Assembly: GCA_026874595.1 (NCBI GenBank)
Contig: CM049311.1
Coordinates: forward strand, 32,383,176 to 32,447,175
From: Sipunculus nudus
Lineage: Eukaryota > Annelida > Sipuncula > Golfingiida > Sipunculidae
Length of the DNA stretch: 64,000 nucleotides
Reading direction: 5' to 3'
The position numbers and the translations under genes are program-made. The notes under the pieces were generated by a model, which saw only the letters and a program-made list of their open reading frames with translations, ran no database searches and had not been told where the DNA came from. Positions 37,460 to 50,120 of the stretch are shown one piece after another; the stretch's first letter is position 1, and each line of letters starts with the position of its first letter.

Positions 37460-37589
37460 TTGTATCCCCAGACAAAGTCCTGGGGTACTATGTTTTCATA
37501 CCGGTCCCCCCGCCGCTGCCACATATAATTCTTGTTGGCGCAATAACTCAAAAAATATTTCACAGATCTTTACCAAACTTAAACGCTTA
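37460..37589 (+). mobile_element. 5' fragment of a D element (D2)
   Basis: About 125 bp match the D1 5' end (TGTATCCCCAGACAAAGTCC, hairpin, CCGCC-type tract, TTCTTGTTGGCGC) and stop after TTTACCAAACTT. B2 follows at once. No D sequence resumes after B2, so this is not a simple nested insertion. Confidence 0.65.
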
Positions 37590-38765
37590 TTGTATCCGCC
37601 AAAACAGAGTTTTGCGGATACTATGTTTTCAGCTGCACACCGCTGCCGCTGCTGCTGCCGCCGCCGCCGCGTAGGTGTCCGGAGAACTCCTCCGTAACCC
37701 GGGATTATGTTCGGGTCACATGTGAACTGCTGCGCCCCGATTTTGTTTTGACCTCTTACCTTTCCTCTACGCTCTGCGTCCGTTTGTGCGTCTGTTTCCA
37801 CACATAAACCGACTTATCTCGGGAACCGTTTGACCGATCAGGAAATTTTTTTGCACAAATGTAACCCTTGGAGAGCTTTATAACATACACAAAAAATGGT
37901 GGCGCCACCTGCAACCATGTTTGCACAGTGTCCATCTGTTTGTCTGCCTTGGGTAAAAATTACTCATATCTCTGCAGTGACTTGACTAATTCACCTAAAA
38001 TTGGGCATGCATATACATCCTGGATAGCTTTTCTGATTTTATGACAGGTGGCGCCATCTACATTCACGTTTACGCTGCAGACATCCAAGCTCATATCTCG
38101 GGAACCGTTTGACCGATTGGGCCAAAATTTTGCATGTGTATAGATCTCACATAGCTCTTTATCATACTCAAAACTGGTGGCGCCACCTACAGCCATTTTT
38201 GCACAGCTCCTGTTTGTTTGTCTGCCATGGGATAAAATCACTCCTATCTCGGCAGTGGTTTGACATATCTGCTTAAAATTTTGCAGGTTTATACATCCCC
38301 GACAGCTCTCTTGATTTTATGACAGGTGGCGCCACCTGCATTCTAGTTTATGCAGCAGACATCCAAGCTCATATCTTGGGAACCGTTTGACCGATTGGGC
38401 CAAAATTTTGCATGTGTATAGTTCTCACATAGCTCTTTATCATACGCAAAACTGGTGGCGTCACCTGCAGCCATTTTTGCTCAGCGTCCATCTATTTGTC
38501 TGCCACGGGCTAAAATCACTCATAAACATATAGTGGTTTGACTTATCTGCCTCAAATTTTGCATATGTATACAACTTGGACGGCTTTCTGGATTTTGTGG
38601 TAGGTGGCGCAACCTACATACACCATTTGGCTGCAGACATCCATGCTAATATGCAACACTTCACTCTTTTTTCCCCTTGCCACTCAATCCATGCCTCACT
38701 TCACCTGTTCCACTCTGATTTAGGCGGATACACGTGGTCTCTTGTCGACTACCCGTATTCTAGTT
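37590..38765 (+). mobile_element. Helentron-like element B2
   Basis: It has a clean B-family 5' hairpin (GTATCCGCCAAAAC / GTTTTGCGGATAC) and a CTGCCGCCGCCGCC-type tract. It has modules of about 280 bp with GGTGGCGCCACC. The 3' end has the inverted arm GGCGGATAC, the hairpin GTGGTC...GACTAC, and the tail CCGTATTCTAGTT. Short open frames recur per module and are not genes. Confidence 0.8.
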
Positions 38766-40851
38766 CTCAAATGATGTTAATGCAATAACCTGCAAAGAAT
38801 TTGATGAACAACCAAATTCGTTTCTGCATAATAACTCCCCTAACATGGATGGATAAGATTAAAACATGTATCACCCATGGCCTAAGGGAGAAGCTTATTG
38901 ATATTTGGGTCAGATGGAAAAAAAAAGTAATACACAGTTTGGTGTTCAGTTGCTGGTGTCTCCTTCAGCAGGCCAGAAATGGATGAATTTTTTTCGAGTC
39001 ACTTGTGTACAGCGGCATTACATTTTCACAGCATATTTTGTACAGACAATTTGAAGATTCCCCAGAAAAGGATACACTGGCCCAACGCACCACAGTGGCT
39101 CTCATTAAGACCATGTTTGGACAAATCTATCTCCACTTCTAACATCTCAAGGAATTTGGACCTATTATAGTGACCATCAACAAATTTACATTGATTTTCA
39201 TATGTAACCATTCTACACATCACAGCGCATCTGTAGACCCAAGTCCAAGAACAGCTGAATCTCAGTTCAAGAGAATGACCATTTTATCACTACTAACCAA
39301 CAGCTGACTCTCTCTAATACTACAAGGTTCATGTACAGACTCAAGCCTCACATATAATAAGGCCAATTCAGCATACAAATACTGGAAAAATATTTGACAC
39401 AGCCCAGCCAAGACTTCAACCAAGAATAATTGGCTCAGGTAATACAGAAATACAGAAACTCAAAATGCATGCAGTTCTTTTATATCATTATTTTGATAGC
39501 TTTGAACATTTTCACTTTACCATATCTTTTCTTCCAGTTTATACATGTCAGCTGTTCTTTACAGGTTCTTTAATTTTCAAATATTACTCTTTCAGCCCAT
39601 GCTACCAAAGTACACCAAATTCACAGTACTTCAATTAATAATGACTGTATCTTTTGCGGGGCCCATACTGACCTGTCAGTTTTCTAGTTTCTCTAATTTT
39701 ATGTTGTTTATTACTGTTGATGAATAACATGTGACCAATATAACTCAAAAACTGATGGCATGAATTCTGTGAAATTTGGTATGAGCAGAAATCTGGCTGG
39801 AGTCTAATGTTGGATATAGCTATATGTATGTAAAGAAAAGACTTAGAGCATGTCAGTATACCTTGATTGGCTTCATGTTCAGTAGGTTAAAATTTTGTGA
39901 TTTTTACTTTTTTCAGTGGTTTGCTAGGGTTCCATTTTTGCAATATCACTGTATGAAAAACCTATACAGATTGAAACCATATTCTTTTTTATTACTTATA
40001 TTACAAAATAAGTGGACAAAATCTTAATAATTTCATGGAGATCGAAGGAAACATGGAAATAATTAATTGATTTTGGAAATCATTATTCATTAATGGCAGA
40101 TAATTTGAAAGATCTGATATCATTTATAATAAAAATCTTAGAACATACAAGATATATTATTACTTATTATAATATAACATTTTTTAACTTGTCTTCAACG
40201 ATGGGACCACATTCATGAAGGCTTTATTTTCGCAATAATTAGCCTTTCCAAAAATAGCGAATATGAAACCGCTGCACACAAAAAGGTAAATACAGTATTA
40301 TTCTTCAGGACTGGGGGGGGGGGGGGGGGGGGGCAGTGTATAGGGTAAAAAGCTTTTCATATTATATTACATCTAAATATACTCTAGTATTCCTAGTGCC
40401 TCAGGTCACAGCAAATTGTATATTGCTGCAGAGTTATTAGTGGCTACAACAAGGAAGTTCTGAACAGTCACTTTGTGTGCACAAACACTTCTTGACCTTG
40501 CATGCCTCTTAAGGCAAAATATATGATCGTAAGCCTCATTCTGTTAAACACATTCTAACACTGTTCAGCCAAGTGTAGATGGCTTATATCATATGACTGT
40601 CTTACGAAAGGAACACCGAACTTGATTCATGTGGTTTTAACATCACAATAAATTTGGAGCTTCTGATGGAAGGGTTGCTTGTTTTGTTGTGTTTCTTCCT
40701 AGAAAATTAAGGGCAAGGTTGAACATGTAAAGATGACTTCTCACCTACAACACCATTTGTCTGCCTGTAACTTTATGTATTAAGATATTTCTTATATCCT
40801 TCTATAATTGGAGAATGTGGGTATGGTAAAAAAATTGCATAGGCAGTACTA
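38766..40851. other. Intron-like DNA, no supported gene
   Basis: No convincing exon. It contains a 21-base G tract at 40313-40333. Confidence 0.55.
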
Positions 40852-41793
40852 TGCCACACATTACTTGGCTTGGCCACCTGTACAGTTGTTTCACTGTGCC
40901 ACACATTACCTGGCTTGGCCACCTGTACAGTTGTTTTACTGTGCCACACATTACCTGGCTTGGCCACCTGTACAGTTGTTTTACTGTGCCACACATTACC
41001 TGGCTTTGCCACCTGTACAGTTGTTTTACTGTGCCACACATTACCTGGCTTTGCCACCTGTACAGTTGTTTTACTGTGCCACACATTACCAGGCTTTGCT
41101 ACCTGTAAAGCTGTTATACTGAGCTACACATTACCTGGCTTGGCCACCTGTACAGTTGTTTTACTGTGCCACACATTACCTGGCTTTGCCACCTGTACAG
41201 TTGTTTTACTGTGCCATACATTACATGGCTTTGCCACCTGTACAGTTGTTTTACTGTGCCACACATTACCTGGCTTTGCCACCTGTACAGTTGTTTTACT
41301 GTGCCACACATTACCTGGCTTTGCCACCTGTACAGTTGTTTTACTGTGCCACACATTACCTGGCTTTGCCACCTGTACAGTTGTTTTACTGTGCCACACA
41401 TTACCTGGCTTGGCCACCTGTACAGTTGTTTTACTGTGAAACACATTACCAGGCTTTGCTACCTGTAAAGCTGTTATACTGAGCTACACATTACCTGGCT
41501 TTGCCACCTGTACAGTTGTTTTACTGTGCCACACATTACCTGGCTTGGCCACCTGTACAGTTGTTTTACTGTGCCACACATTACCTGGCTTTGCCACCTG
41601 TACAGTTGTTTTACTGTGCCACACATTACCTGGCTTTGCTACCTGTAAAGCTGTTATACTTAGCTACACATTACCTGGTTTTGCCACATGTACAACTGTT
41701 ATACCTAGCTACACATTACCTGGCTTTGCCACCTGCACAACTGTTATACCTAGCTACACATTACCTGGCTTGGCCACCTGTACAGCTGTTTTA
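40852..41793. repeat. 45-bp minisatellite, about 21 copies
   Basis: The unit is 45 bp: ACATTACCTGGCTTTGCCAC, CTGTACAGTTGTTTTACTGT, GCCAC. A diagnostic variant (GCTACCTGTAAAGCTGTTAT) recurs at about 41098, 41458 and 41638, giving offsets of 8 and 4 units. Because 45 is a multiple of 3, frames stay open on both strands (up to 189 codons) as 15-residue repeats. These are not accepted as genes. Three further units continue at 42199-42335 beyond a SINE insertion. Confidence 0.9.
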
Positions 41794-42198
41794 TTTTTAA
41801 GATTTTTTTGGTGGAGGAACTGCCTCCATTTTTTAATGCTTTGCTTAGCTTAGTATATATGTACATCTGCAGAGTTCCATTTCGGTTTTGGACTAAGTTA
41901 CAGGGGCTTATATCCTGTTTTCCTTGTGTAAACCAGGTTTGGTATACCACTCCTGATGGCCCTGGATGTGTGGCATTCCCATTACTGGGTCATAACAAGG
42001 AGGAACCCCCATAAGGCGCACTTGTTTGTGAGTGCTATATGATTGATGGGCACAGCCTCCCCATTAAGCCTGCAGAGCACTCACCCTGGCTGGGTTGGGG
42101 GGGGGGACCATGAAAAATCTCTTCGCCTAGGCTGAGATTCGAACTCACAATCTCTCATCTTTGAGTCCTGCGCTGTACCCCTTAGCACAGAAGCCAGT
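41794..42198 (-). mobile_element. tRNA-derived SINE-like insertion inside the minisatellite
   Basis: Read on the minus strand, the head near 42190-42120 has a D-arm-like GCTAAGGGGTACAGC and a B-box-like GAGTTCGAATCTC with a T-stem of 4 paired bases. The other end (about 41794-41812) is A-rich on the minus strand, as a SINE tail should be. The flanking ACCTGTACAGCTGTT occurs on both sides (41776 and 42199). That fits a target duplication, though this string also belongs to the minisatellite unit. Length is about 405 bp. The body between tail and head is not recognised. Confidence 0.55.
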
Positions 42199-42335
42199 AC
42201 CTGTACAGCTGTTATACTGAGCTGCACATTACCTGGCTTGGCCACCTGTACAGTTATTTTACTGTGCCACACATTTCCTGGCTTGGCCACCTGTACAGCT
42301 GTTATACTGAGCAGCACTTTACCTGGCTTAGTGAA
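42199..42335. repeat. Continuation of the 45-bp minisatellite
   Basis: Three units with GCTTGGCCACCTGTACAG, in register with the array left of the SINE, ending at ACTTTACCTGGCTTAG. Confidence 0.85.
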
Positions 42336-42938
42336 CTAAGTGAACTATTTCCACCCAACAAAACCTGTTAATTAAAGGATATAAGCCTATGATTAACTGT
42401 TCATTTGGAGACAAAAGTTCAATTTTACAAAAAATGAAGGAATAATTGGTGTGCTTCCCTCATATTGCTTACCTCATATTGTTTAAAAAAAATTATTTTT
42501 AACCAGATGACTCTATTCCAAAACCTGGAATAGGTCTTCTCTGATAGTGAACCAGCTGATATGATTACTATGATTATGATTAGCTCATTTAAGTTCAGTC
42601 AGTGCTGTGTGTTAGAGATGACTTATGGAGGATGACCATTATGAACTACCAAAAATTCATTCATGTGAGAGTGAGCGAGTCTGGATCGAGTCACTCAACC
42701 GTAGTGTTATTGTCGGGTAGTACGGAGTAGTTACAGTCATGCAGTACCCGCTTGTACCATTGTGGTACTCATGGGGTTGTTAAGCCTCAGTGATGCTATG
42801 AACGTTGCAGTATATACATAGACAACAAAGAGCTGAAGCTAGAAATTCACTTTATTTCCTCCAGGATATAGGCCTGAGGTTTGGTTACTGGGACTTAATC
42901 GTGTGTAAGGGGCTCTGTTGACGCTGTTTTATGCAGAT
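42336..42938. other. Upstream region of a candidate first exon
   Basis: From about 42660 the GC content rises and CG dinucleotides become more frequent (GAGCGAG, TCGAG, TGTCGGG, GTACGG), as at a promoter or 5' UTR, but no TATA box is evident. An in-frame TAA at 42906-42908 closes the frame upstream of the ATG at 42939. CAG at 42934-42936 could be an acceptor. Confidence 0.35.
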
Positions 42939-43025
42939 ATGATTGACTTGGAAGGGTTACCGAGGAAAGATTGTCAGATGTCAACCTCAGCTGGGACAGA
43001 GCCTGTCTTGTGCCAAGAGTCTCTG
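42939..43025 (+). CDS. Candidate alternative first coding exon (29 codons)
   Basis: The frame is ATG, 29 codons, ending in phase 0 at CTCTG|GTAATT. The translation (MIDLEGLPRKDCQMS, then TSAGTEPVLCQESL) is polar and protein-like. The frame closes two codons into the putative intron. The donor is weaker than those at 34541 and 58802. The end phase matches entry into the exon at 58897, so this could be a further alternative N-terminus. It could also be a fortuitous open stretch. Confidence 0.45.
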
Positions 43026-44168
43026 GTAATTTAATTTTTTAATATGGAGTGTTCACTAAACGGACATAACATCTCATCTTGTTTCATATCTGATCTGATT
43101 TTTACTCATGTCATTCTGGTACTTGTTAAAGAAATTAAATCAGAATGGTTCAGTTTGATGTAATTTATGACCTTTTCATGATGTTTCTGCATTTCTTTGC
43201 ATGTCAAAATAATGGATGTACCAATAGTTCAGGTAATTTTTATTTCACTTGGTTCTTGATCTTTCAGCAGGTTTGTGTCTCAGGATTTCAGAATATTCAT
43301 ATACACTTTAAAGGGAAAGGATAAGTGTCATGGTGCCTTGGCAGAGATGCTCTCATTTGTGTGAAGAAATATCATAAAAGTTTTGCCTGAATAAGGATAA
43401 TAAATATATCATATAACCCCCCCCCCCCCACTTTCAATCTCTGAGATCCAGCTGTCGATAAGTGTGTTACAGTGTTTGATTTGTTATAGTCAAATTAAAT
43501 CCTGCAAATCACTTAAATGGCCATAAACCATATTGTAACAAATTCCAATGTAAGTGTGTCAGTTAAGTTATAAATAACCTTGAAAAGAGCTAGTGCACTT
43601 GTACTGGCACAGTAACCAGTGGTAGCTAAAAGTCACGAGGTAATTCTATATATGTTGAAGTAGTGAGAAAATGTAGAGAACAATAAGTCGAATATGGGAC
43701 TGAGAATAAAAATTACCACAACTACTGTATCACAAAGACTGTATATCTGCTTAATTTGGCTTGGCAATTGACTATACCAGCTTCACTTTGTAAATTTGAA
43801 TTAAATTAATTCAGTAAGTATTCATCATACCAACCTGATGTAATTGACGTTCCATCTGAACATATAAATAATGATGGATCCTTTGTAATGATGAATCCTT
43901 TTAATATAAGACAGTTTCATGAATGTAACCTATCCAATTATACTATACAAATCAAATTTTCTCTTGGTCCCTCTATGATTAATTAAATCAAACATTGTGG
44001 CACCAGAAATGTAAACGTGCAACTTTGTAAAGTCTTCAGAGGTTTACTCTGTTCATAACATAAATTCTTCTTCCACCAACCCACCATGCAGATTTAAGGT
44101 TCATTTTAACATAAGTGGAAGGCACAATAATTGTTTCATTTGTTCTGTATCTTTATATTGAAATGTAA
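43026..44168. other. Intron-like DNA, no supported gene
   Basis: AT-rich, with a C11-type tract near 43420. Nothing coding seen. Confidence 0.6.
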
Positions 44169-47100
44169 TTGTATCCGCCAAAACAGAGTTTTGCGGATAC
44201 TATGTTTTCAGCCCACCGCCGCTGCCGCCGCGTAGGTGTCCGGAGAACTCTGTAACCGCTGGGTGGAATTTTACTAAACCAGGGATTATGTTCGGGTCAC
44301 ATGTGAACTGCTGCGCCACCATTTTGTTTTGACCTCTGACCTGTGCTCTGCGTCCGTTTGTGCGTCTGTTTCCACACATAAACCCACATATCTCGGGAAC
44401 CGTTTGACCGATCAGGAAATTTTTTTTGCACAAATGTAGCCCTTGGAGAGCTTTATAACATACACAAAAATGGTGGCGCCACCTGCAACCATGTTTGTAC
44501 ATGTTCATCTGTTCATCTGCCTTGGGTTTAAATCACTCATATCTCTGCAGTGGTATGACTAATTCACCTGAAATTTGGCATGCGTATACATCCTGGATAG
44601 CTTTTCTGATTTTATGACAGGTGGCGCCACCTACATTCACGTTTATGCTGCAGACATCCAAGCTCATATCTTGGGAACGGTTTGACCGATTGGGCCAAAA
44701 TTTTGCATGTGTATAGATTTCACATAGCTCTTTATCATACGCAAAACTGGTGCGCCACTTGCAGCCATTTTTAGCTCAGCTGACTATAAGTCATCTGAGC
44801 TATAGTCGTGGTCCATTGTCCGTCGTCCGTCCGTCTGTCCGTCCGTCCGTCCGTCCGTCCGTCCGTAGATGTGGCACGTTTTGAAACCGTAAGACCTAGG
44901 AATCCAAAATTCAGCATAATGTTAGATGTCCCAAAGATCTCCTATCAAGCCGAAAACTGGGTCTTTGCGACTTTGTTCCTTTGAGAAATTAAGGAAAAAC
45001 CTCAATTTTTTATTAAAAACCTATTTTCACACTTTAGGACTGCCTAATATCAAAACCACTCATCTGTTTTTCCTCATATTTACCATAAATATTCCTCTAT
45101 ATAGTTCCTATGTACATGCCAGAAATTATGTCTGTATTATTTAATTTAAAAAAGTTCTGGGCCCAAACATAATGCATTTTGAAAAAAATAAGGAAAGATA
45201 TTTGATCACTTAACACAAAAAATGTTAAAGCTGTGGACCTTTTTTCCAGTAATATAACTTTAATTAATCAAAATTAAATTGTATACCCAAAATTAGATGA
45301 AAATCTTTAAAATTTTTTAAAATATTAATAAACATAAAAAATTGGAACCTTAAATTTTGCCCAACTTTGACCATGGCACGTTTTTTTCCTGTAAGTACTG
45401 TGGATTTAATTTTCACAGCATGTTTTTGTCAGCATTTCAACTGTTAACACCAAAAATTTGAAACCAGTTGATCAAAAACTGTAGATTTTAATCAAGTTTC
45501 AAGCACCTTGTAACATATTGTTTACATCAAGCTAGTGTTATGCAGTTTGCAAAAGATCAGCTCCCCAGCTTCAGCTCTAAGTTCCTTAAATTCAGCATAC
45601 AGTTAGATGTCTCCAAAATCCCCCACCATGCCAAGAATTTGGTCACTAGGACTTAATACCTTCGAGATATTAATGAAAAACTTCATTTTTCCATTAAAAA
45701 CCCATTGTTACACTTCAAGACTGCCTAATATCAAAACCACTGATCTGACTTTAATCATAAACAATATACATATTTTTCGTTCTCTATGCACATCCCAGAA
45801 TGATGTCAGTATTGCGTAATTGTTTTAAGTTATGGGCCCAAACATAATGCACTTTGAAAGAAATATATTTACTCCCTTAACAAGGGCATTGCTAGAGATT
45901 TTTTTGTCAGGGATGTAACATTATTTAATCAAGATTCAATTGAATACCAAAAATTAGTTCTGAATTTTTCACATTTTATAAGTTATTAGTATAAATATAA
46001 AATTAGTACCTTAAATTTTGCCCAACTGTGACCATGGCACGTTTGTTTCCCGTGAGCACTGTTGATATAATTTTCATATCATGCACACATAAGGATTTCA
46101 GCTTTTTAGTTTAGAAAGCTGAAAGAAATTGGCCAAAAATTGTAGCTTTTATTAATGTTTTTTATGAGACCCTGTCAGACTTTGGCTCTCTCCAGCCCCT
46201 CTTGAGTCACCAGTATGTTGACCTTGTTGACCTTTCATCAAATTATGCACGCTTGAGGCGAGGCATACAGGAATCCAGGCAGCTTATGGCCAGCCACAGT
46301 TGATCCAGGTGTCCAACCCAACTCATCTAGTAGTTTTAACCAACAACATAACAATAAACAACAAATTAATAAATTTTTATTGGTTTTTAATAAATTAAAG
46401 AAAAATAGAAAAGGAATTTGTTAGTTTAAAATAACAGGAAATTATCTTGCAGTTACTGATGATATAAGAATCTTGTATCGATGGGTAGAATGTCGCATAT
46501 TCCAAATAACACCATGCAGTCACCTATGGCATTTTTCAGTTCAATTTTAATGATAAAGAAGTAAATCATATTATTCATTACTAATCATTAGGGATCATAT
46601 GAAGGAAATTAATGATAGACAAAGATGCAGTTGATAATATTAATCTAGATTCCTACTGTGTCTAGTGTGTACATTGATGTGAAATTAGTCCAAAATGAAT
46701 TTTTTACAGTTATTTTTTAATATAAATAAAAGCCATAAAACCAGGTACTTATGATCATTATTTAAATGTGTGAATTTTGTATATTCTGGATTCTCAACAT
46801 CATTGTTTGGTGAAAATTGAATAAATACCAGACATGGTGCGAATACTTTGTAATTGTATTTAAATACGAATATGATTATGTACTCCATCATAAAAATTCT
46901 TGCATAAAGAATGGGAATTCAGGTAAAAATGAAAGTATATGAATACTGGTGCAAATACTTTCAAAATGTATTCATGAATGCATTCATGAATATACTCTTT
47001 AATATTATTTTAATAATCATATCAGTTATATTTCATTTTTAAAAAATCATATGATTCTCTTATTATTTTTAATAAAAATTATATTTGGGACAATATTTGT

Positions 47101-48233
47101 AATTTTTTTTAATAAATAGTTCAACTCTTATATTACATGTTCTGCTTATAAGTTATATGGCCAAGTCAAAATCTGTGTGACAATAGTACTCCAATTGTTA
47201 ATAAAATAAATGAAATCAATCCTCTTCCCTGTCTCCAAAGGTACTATTAAAATCATACATAAGCTAAACAACAACAACTCATAATACAGCTTATATTTAT
47301 TACCACACAAAACCAGCATGTGCCTTATTTCTAAATAATATTTTTTTATCATATATAACAGCTGAGCGTCGTGACCCATAGGTCCCTTGTTGCACAGCTC
47401 CCGTCTGTTTGTCTGCCATGGGATAAAATCACTCATATCTCAGCAGTGGTTTGACATATCTGCCTAAAATTTTGCAGGATTATACATCCTGGACAGCTCT
47501 CTTGATTTTATGACAGGTGGCGCCACCTACTTTCTAGTTTACGCTGCAGATATCCAAGCTCCTATCTCAGGAACTGTTTGACTGATTGGGCCAAAATTTT
47601 GCATGTGTATAGTTTTCACATAGCTCTTTATCATACGCAAAACTGGTGGCGCCATCTGCAACCATTTTTGCACAGCATTCGTCTGTTTGTCTGCCACGGG
47701 ATAAAATCACTCATATCTGGGCAGTGGTTTGACATATCTGCCTAAAATTTTGCAGGTTTATACATCCTGGACAGCTCTCTTGATTTTATGACAGGTGGCG
47801 CCACCTACATTCTTGTTTATGCTGCAGACATCCAAGCTCATAACTCAGGAACCGTTTGACTGATTGGGCCAAAGTTTTGCATGTGTATAGTTCTCACATA
47901 GCTCTTTATCATACGCAAAACTGGTGGCACCACCTGCAACCATTTTTGCACAGCATCCATCTGTTTGTCTGCCACGGGCTAAAATCACTCATATACATGT
48001 AGTGGTTTGACTTATCTGCCTTAAATTTTGCATATATATACAACTTGGACAGCTTTCTGGATTTTGTGGTAGGTGGCGCAACCTACATACACATTTTGGC
48101 TGCAGACATCCATGCTAATATACAACACTTCCCTCTATTTCCCCTTGCCATTCAATCCATGCCTCACTTCACCAGTTCCACTCTGATTTAGGCGGATACA
48201 CGTAGTCACTTGTCGATTACCCGTATTCTAGTT
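44169..48233 (+). mobile_element. Helentron-like element B3, interrupted by C2
   Basis: B-family hairpin GTATCCGCCAAAAC / GTTTTGCGGATAC at the 5' end, CCGCCGCTGCCGCCGCG tract, modules of about 280 bp with GGTGGCGCCACC, and 3' end GGCGGATACACGTAGTCACT...GATTACCCGTATTCTAGTT. The module series stops at GCAGCCATTTTT (44772) and resumes at TGCACAGCTCC (47392). The uninterrupted module reads CCATTTTTGCACAGC, so C2 is a clean insertion with no net loss. Confidence 0.8.
44772..47391 (+). mobile_element. Helentron-like element C2, nested in B3
   Basis: Same termini and interior as C1, about 2.6 kb, with GTCC microsatellite at about 44822-44868 and two internal modules (GACCATGGCACGTTT in each). It has a few deletions relative to C1 (for example near 45880). 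It ends CAGCTGAGCGTCGTGACC, CATAGGTCCCTTGTT. The insertion point lies in a T-run and can be read as between two T's. Confidence 0.8.
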
Positions 48234-50120
48234 AGTGAATCAAAATTATCATGGATCTTTGTTTTAATTCATATAGGCCCCACTTACTTCTAGACAGAAG
48301 CATGTGACATATTTTTGAGAATATAAAGACACATACATACTTACTAATACAATAAAAAGAAAATTTATCTGCTTATCCAGGAATTATTGCTTCTTTAGAG
48401 AAAACTTATGTTGTGTTGAGCATTATCCTTGACAACTTGTTCATTGGTCTTATAGTCATGAGCTCATGAGGTTTATGAATCAGTTGCAGTCAAAGTTGAG
48501 TACAAACTGTTGACTTCTTTCATACTGATTTTATTCTGTTTTACAGTAAGGGAGTGCTCATTGGTCTAAGTCATGAGGTCTTGGTTTCTGAATCAGTTAC
48601 GTTCAAGCTTAGGTTCAGTGAAAAATTTATCCTGACTGAATAAAAACATGTGTCCTGAAGTCTGACTATTATACCTTGTGGAATTCTGCTGTTTCCATTG
48701 AAGACTTAAGTCCACCAGATGACTTACCATAATTTCCAAAAATTTTTCCTCCAGCTTCTACTATGAAGATACTTGTCTAATGGCCACCAAACTCTCTCCA
48801 CCGATAAATTCCCACCTTAAGACTGCCCTCAGATAATGTACTTTCCTGTGGTATTTCACTCTCAAAAAATTCAAAATTTCAATGGGGGCACCCATTTGCA
48901 TACAAACTAATATGCAGATATGTTGCAAGAAACATTGCATGATGGAATTAGGGGTACACCACCAGCATTGATTACATATTTCTGTTATCTTCATATGCTT
49001 GCAGTAGACAGTGCAACCTACAGTGCATGGTGCTAACTTCAAAGGAAGAAATGGTATTTATATTCAATTATACCTTGGGATATAAAACTGGACCAAACAT
49101 AGCAAAACATGGCAAAGCACTGCAGTATTGCTGTCATTTCCATAAGTGAAATTGATATAATAATCTTCACAGTCTGAAGAAACTGTGCTGCCACACAGCT
49201 GCTGTCTATTACTGGTAGCAGCCGGGTGTTGGCCTCAGTTTAGCAAGACCTTAGAGTGATATATAAGGCAGCATTATTATAACTAAAAATATTGCTCATT
49301 TTGGTATTGGAATGTCAGCTAGAACAACTCCTGTCTGAGGTCTGAGATTGTACATCAGCAGAAAAACAAGGGCAGCTCAATGAGCCATGGTACGTCATAA
49401 TTCTTAATCAATATCTTTTAATTAAACAACAGGGTTCACTCTTGGTTTTCAGGGTACATTTTTTCTGAGTGTTTGACATTTGCTTATATGTGGCATTGAT
49501 TAAACGATGTATGGGCAAGTGCAGTCCCACAATACATGGTGAAATACTTATTAATACATTCATATCAGGCATGAATTTTCATGACTGTTTCCTGTAATAT
49601 GGTGGAAGTATATATACCAGTACGATCCACAACTCTCAAGGTATTGTCCTGGCCGGTGTGTTTTGGTGTGTATGCTGCTGATGATGATTCAGGGGCTTTT
49701 TCCTAGGCAAGGTTTAACACTGGATATTCTGTAGCTGGTTCTTGTCTCTTTCTGTGGTACTGCAAAAGCGATTTTAGCAGAATTATTTCTTGGTAAGTGA
49801 CAGTTATCATCATTGTTATATTCAATATAAAATTATTTTAGTCATTGATAAATCACACTTTAGATTGAAGTAAATCTTAATATATGTGGCTAACATGAGA
49901 AAATAATTGGCACTTCCAGCAGTTGATTGGTTTAAATGATTTTGGGATATGACTTTAGTAAAACTCTCTATTCAGGGACATACATTGTTCAGAGCTTATG
50001 TTATGGAATGTCCAGGGACAGGATCCAACATACATAATTTTATCTCTAGACATGATTATTGATGGTCTTGAAAATTTCTTTAATAAGTAAAGAGTCATCA
50101 TGAACAAATGATGACTATTT
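48234..50120. other. Intron-like DNA, no supported gene
   Basis: A strong donor-like TTTCTTG|GTAAGTGA at 49794 follows non-coding sequence and could mark an untranslated first exon; unproven. Imperfect direct repeats (CATTGGTCT...CATGAGGT...AATCAGTT) occur near 48443 and 48560. Confidence 0.5.

Noticed and set aside
40870-41439. 189-codon open frame
   Set aside because: It is a 45-bp tandem repeat read in a divisible-by-three period. Frames on both strands are open and no start, splice or composition signal supports a gene.
42117-42190. Functional tRNA gene on the minus strand
   Set aside because: The B-box and D-arm resemble a tRNA, but the anticodon stem does not pair properly and the unit continues into an A-rich-tailed body, fitting a SINE head.
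49640-49793. Untranslated first exon ending at GTAAGT (49794)
   Set aside because: The donor is strong, but no promoter element, coding start or acceptor partner could be identified.
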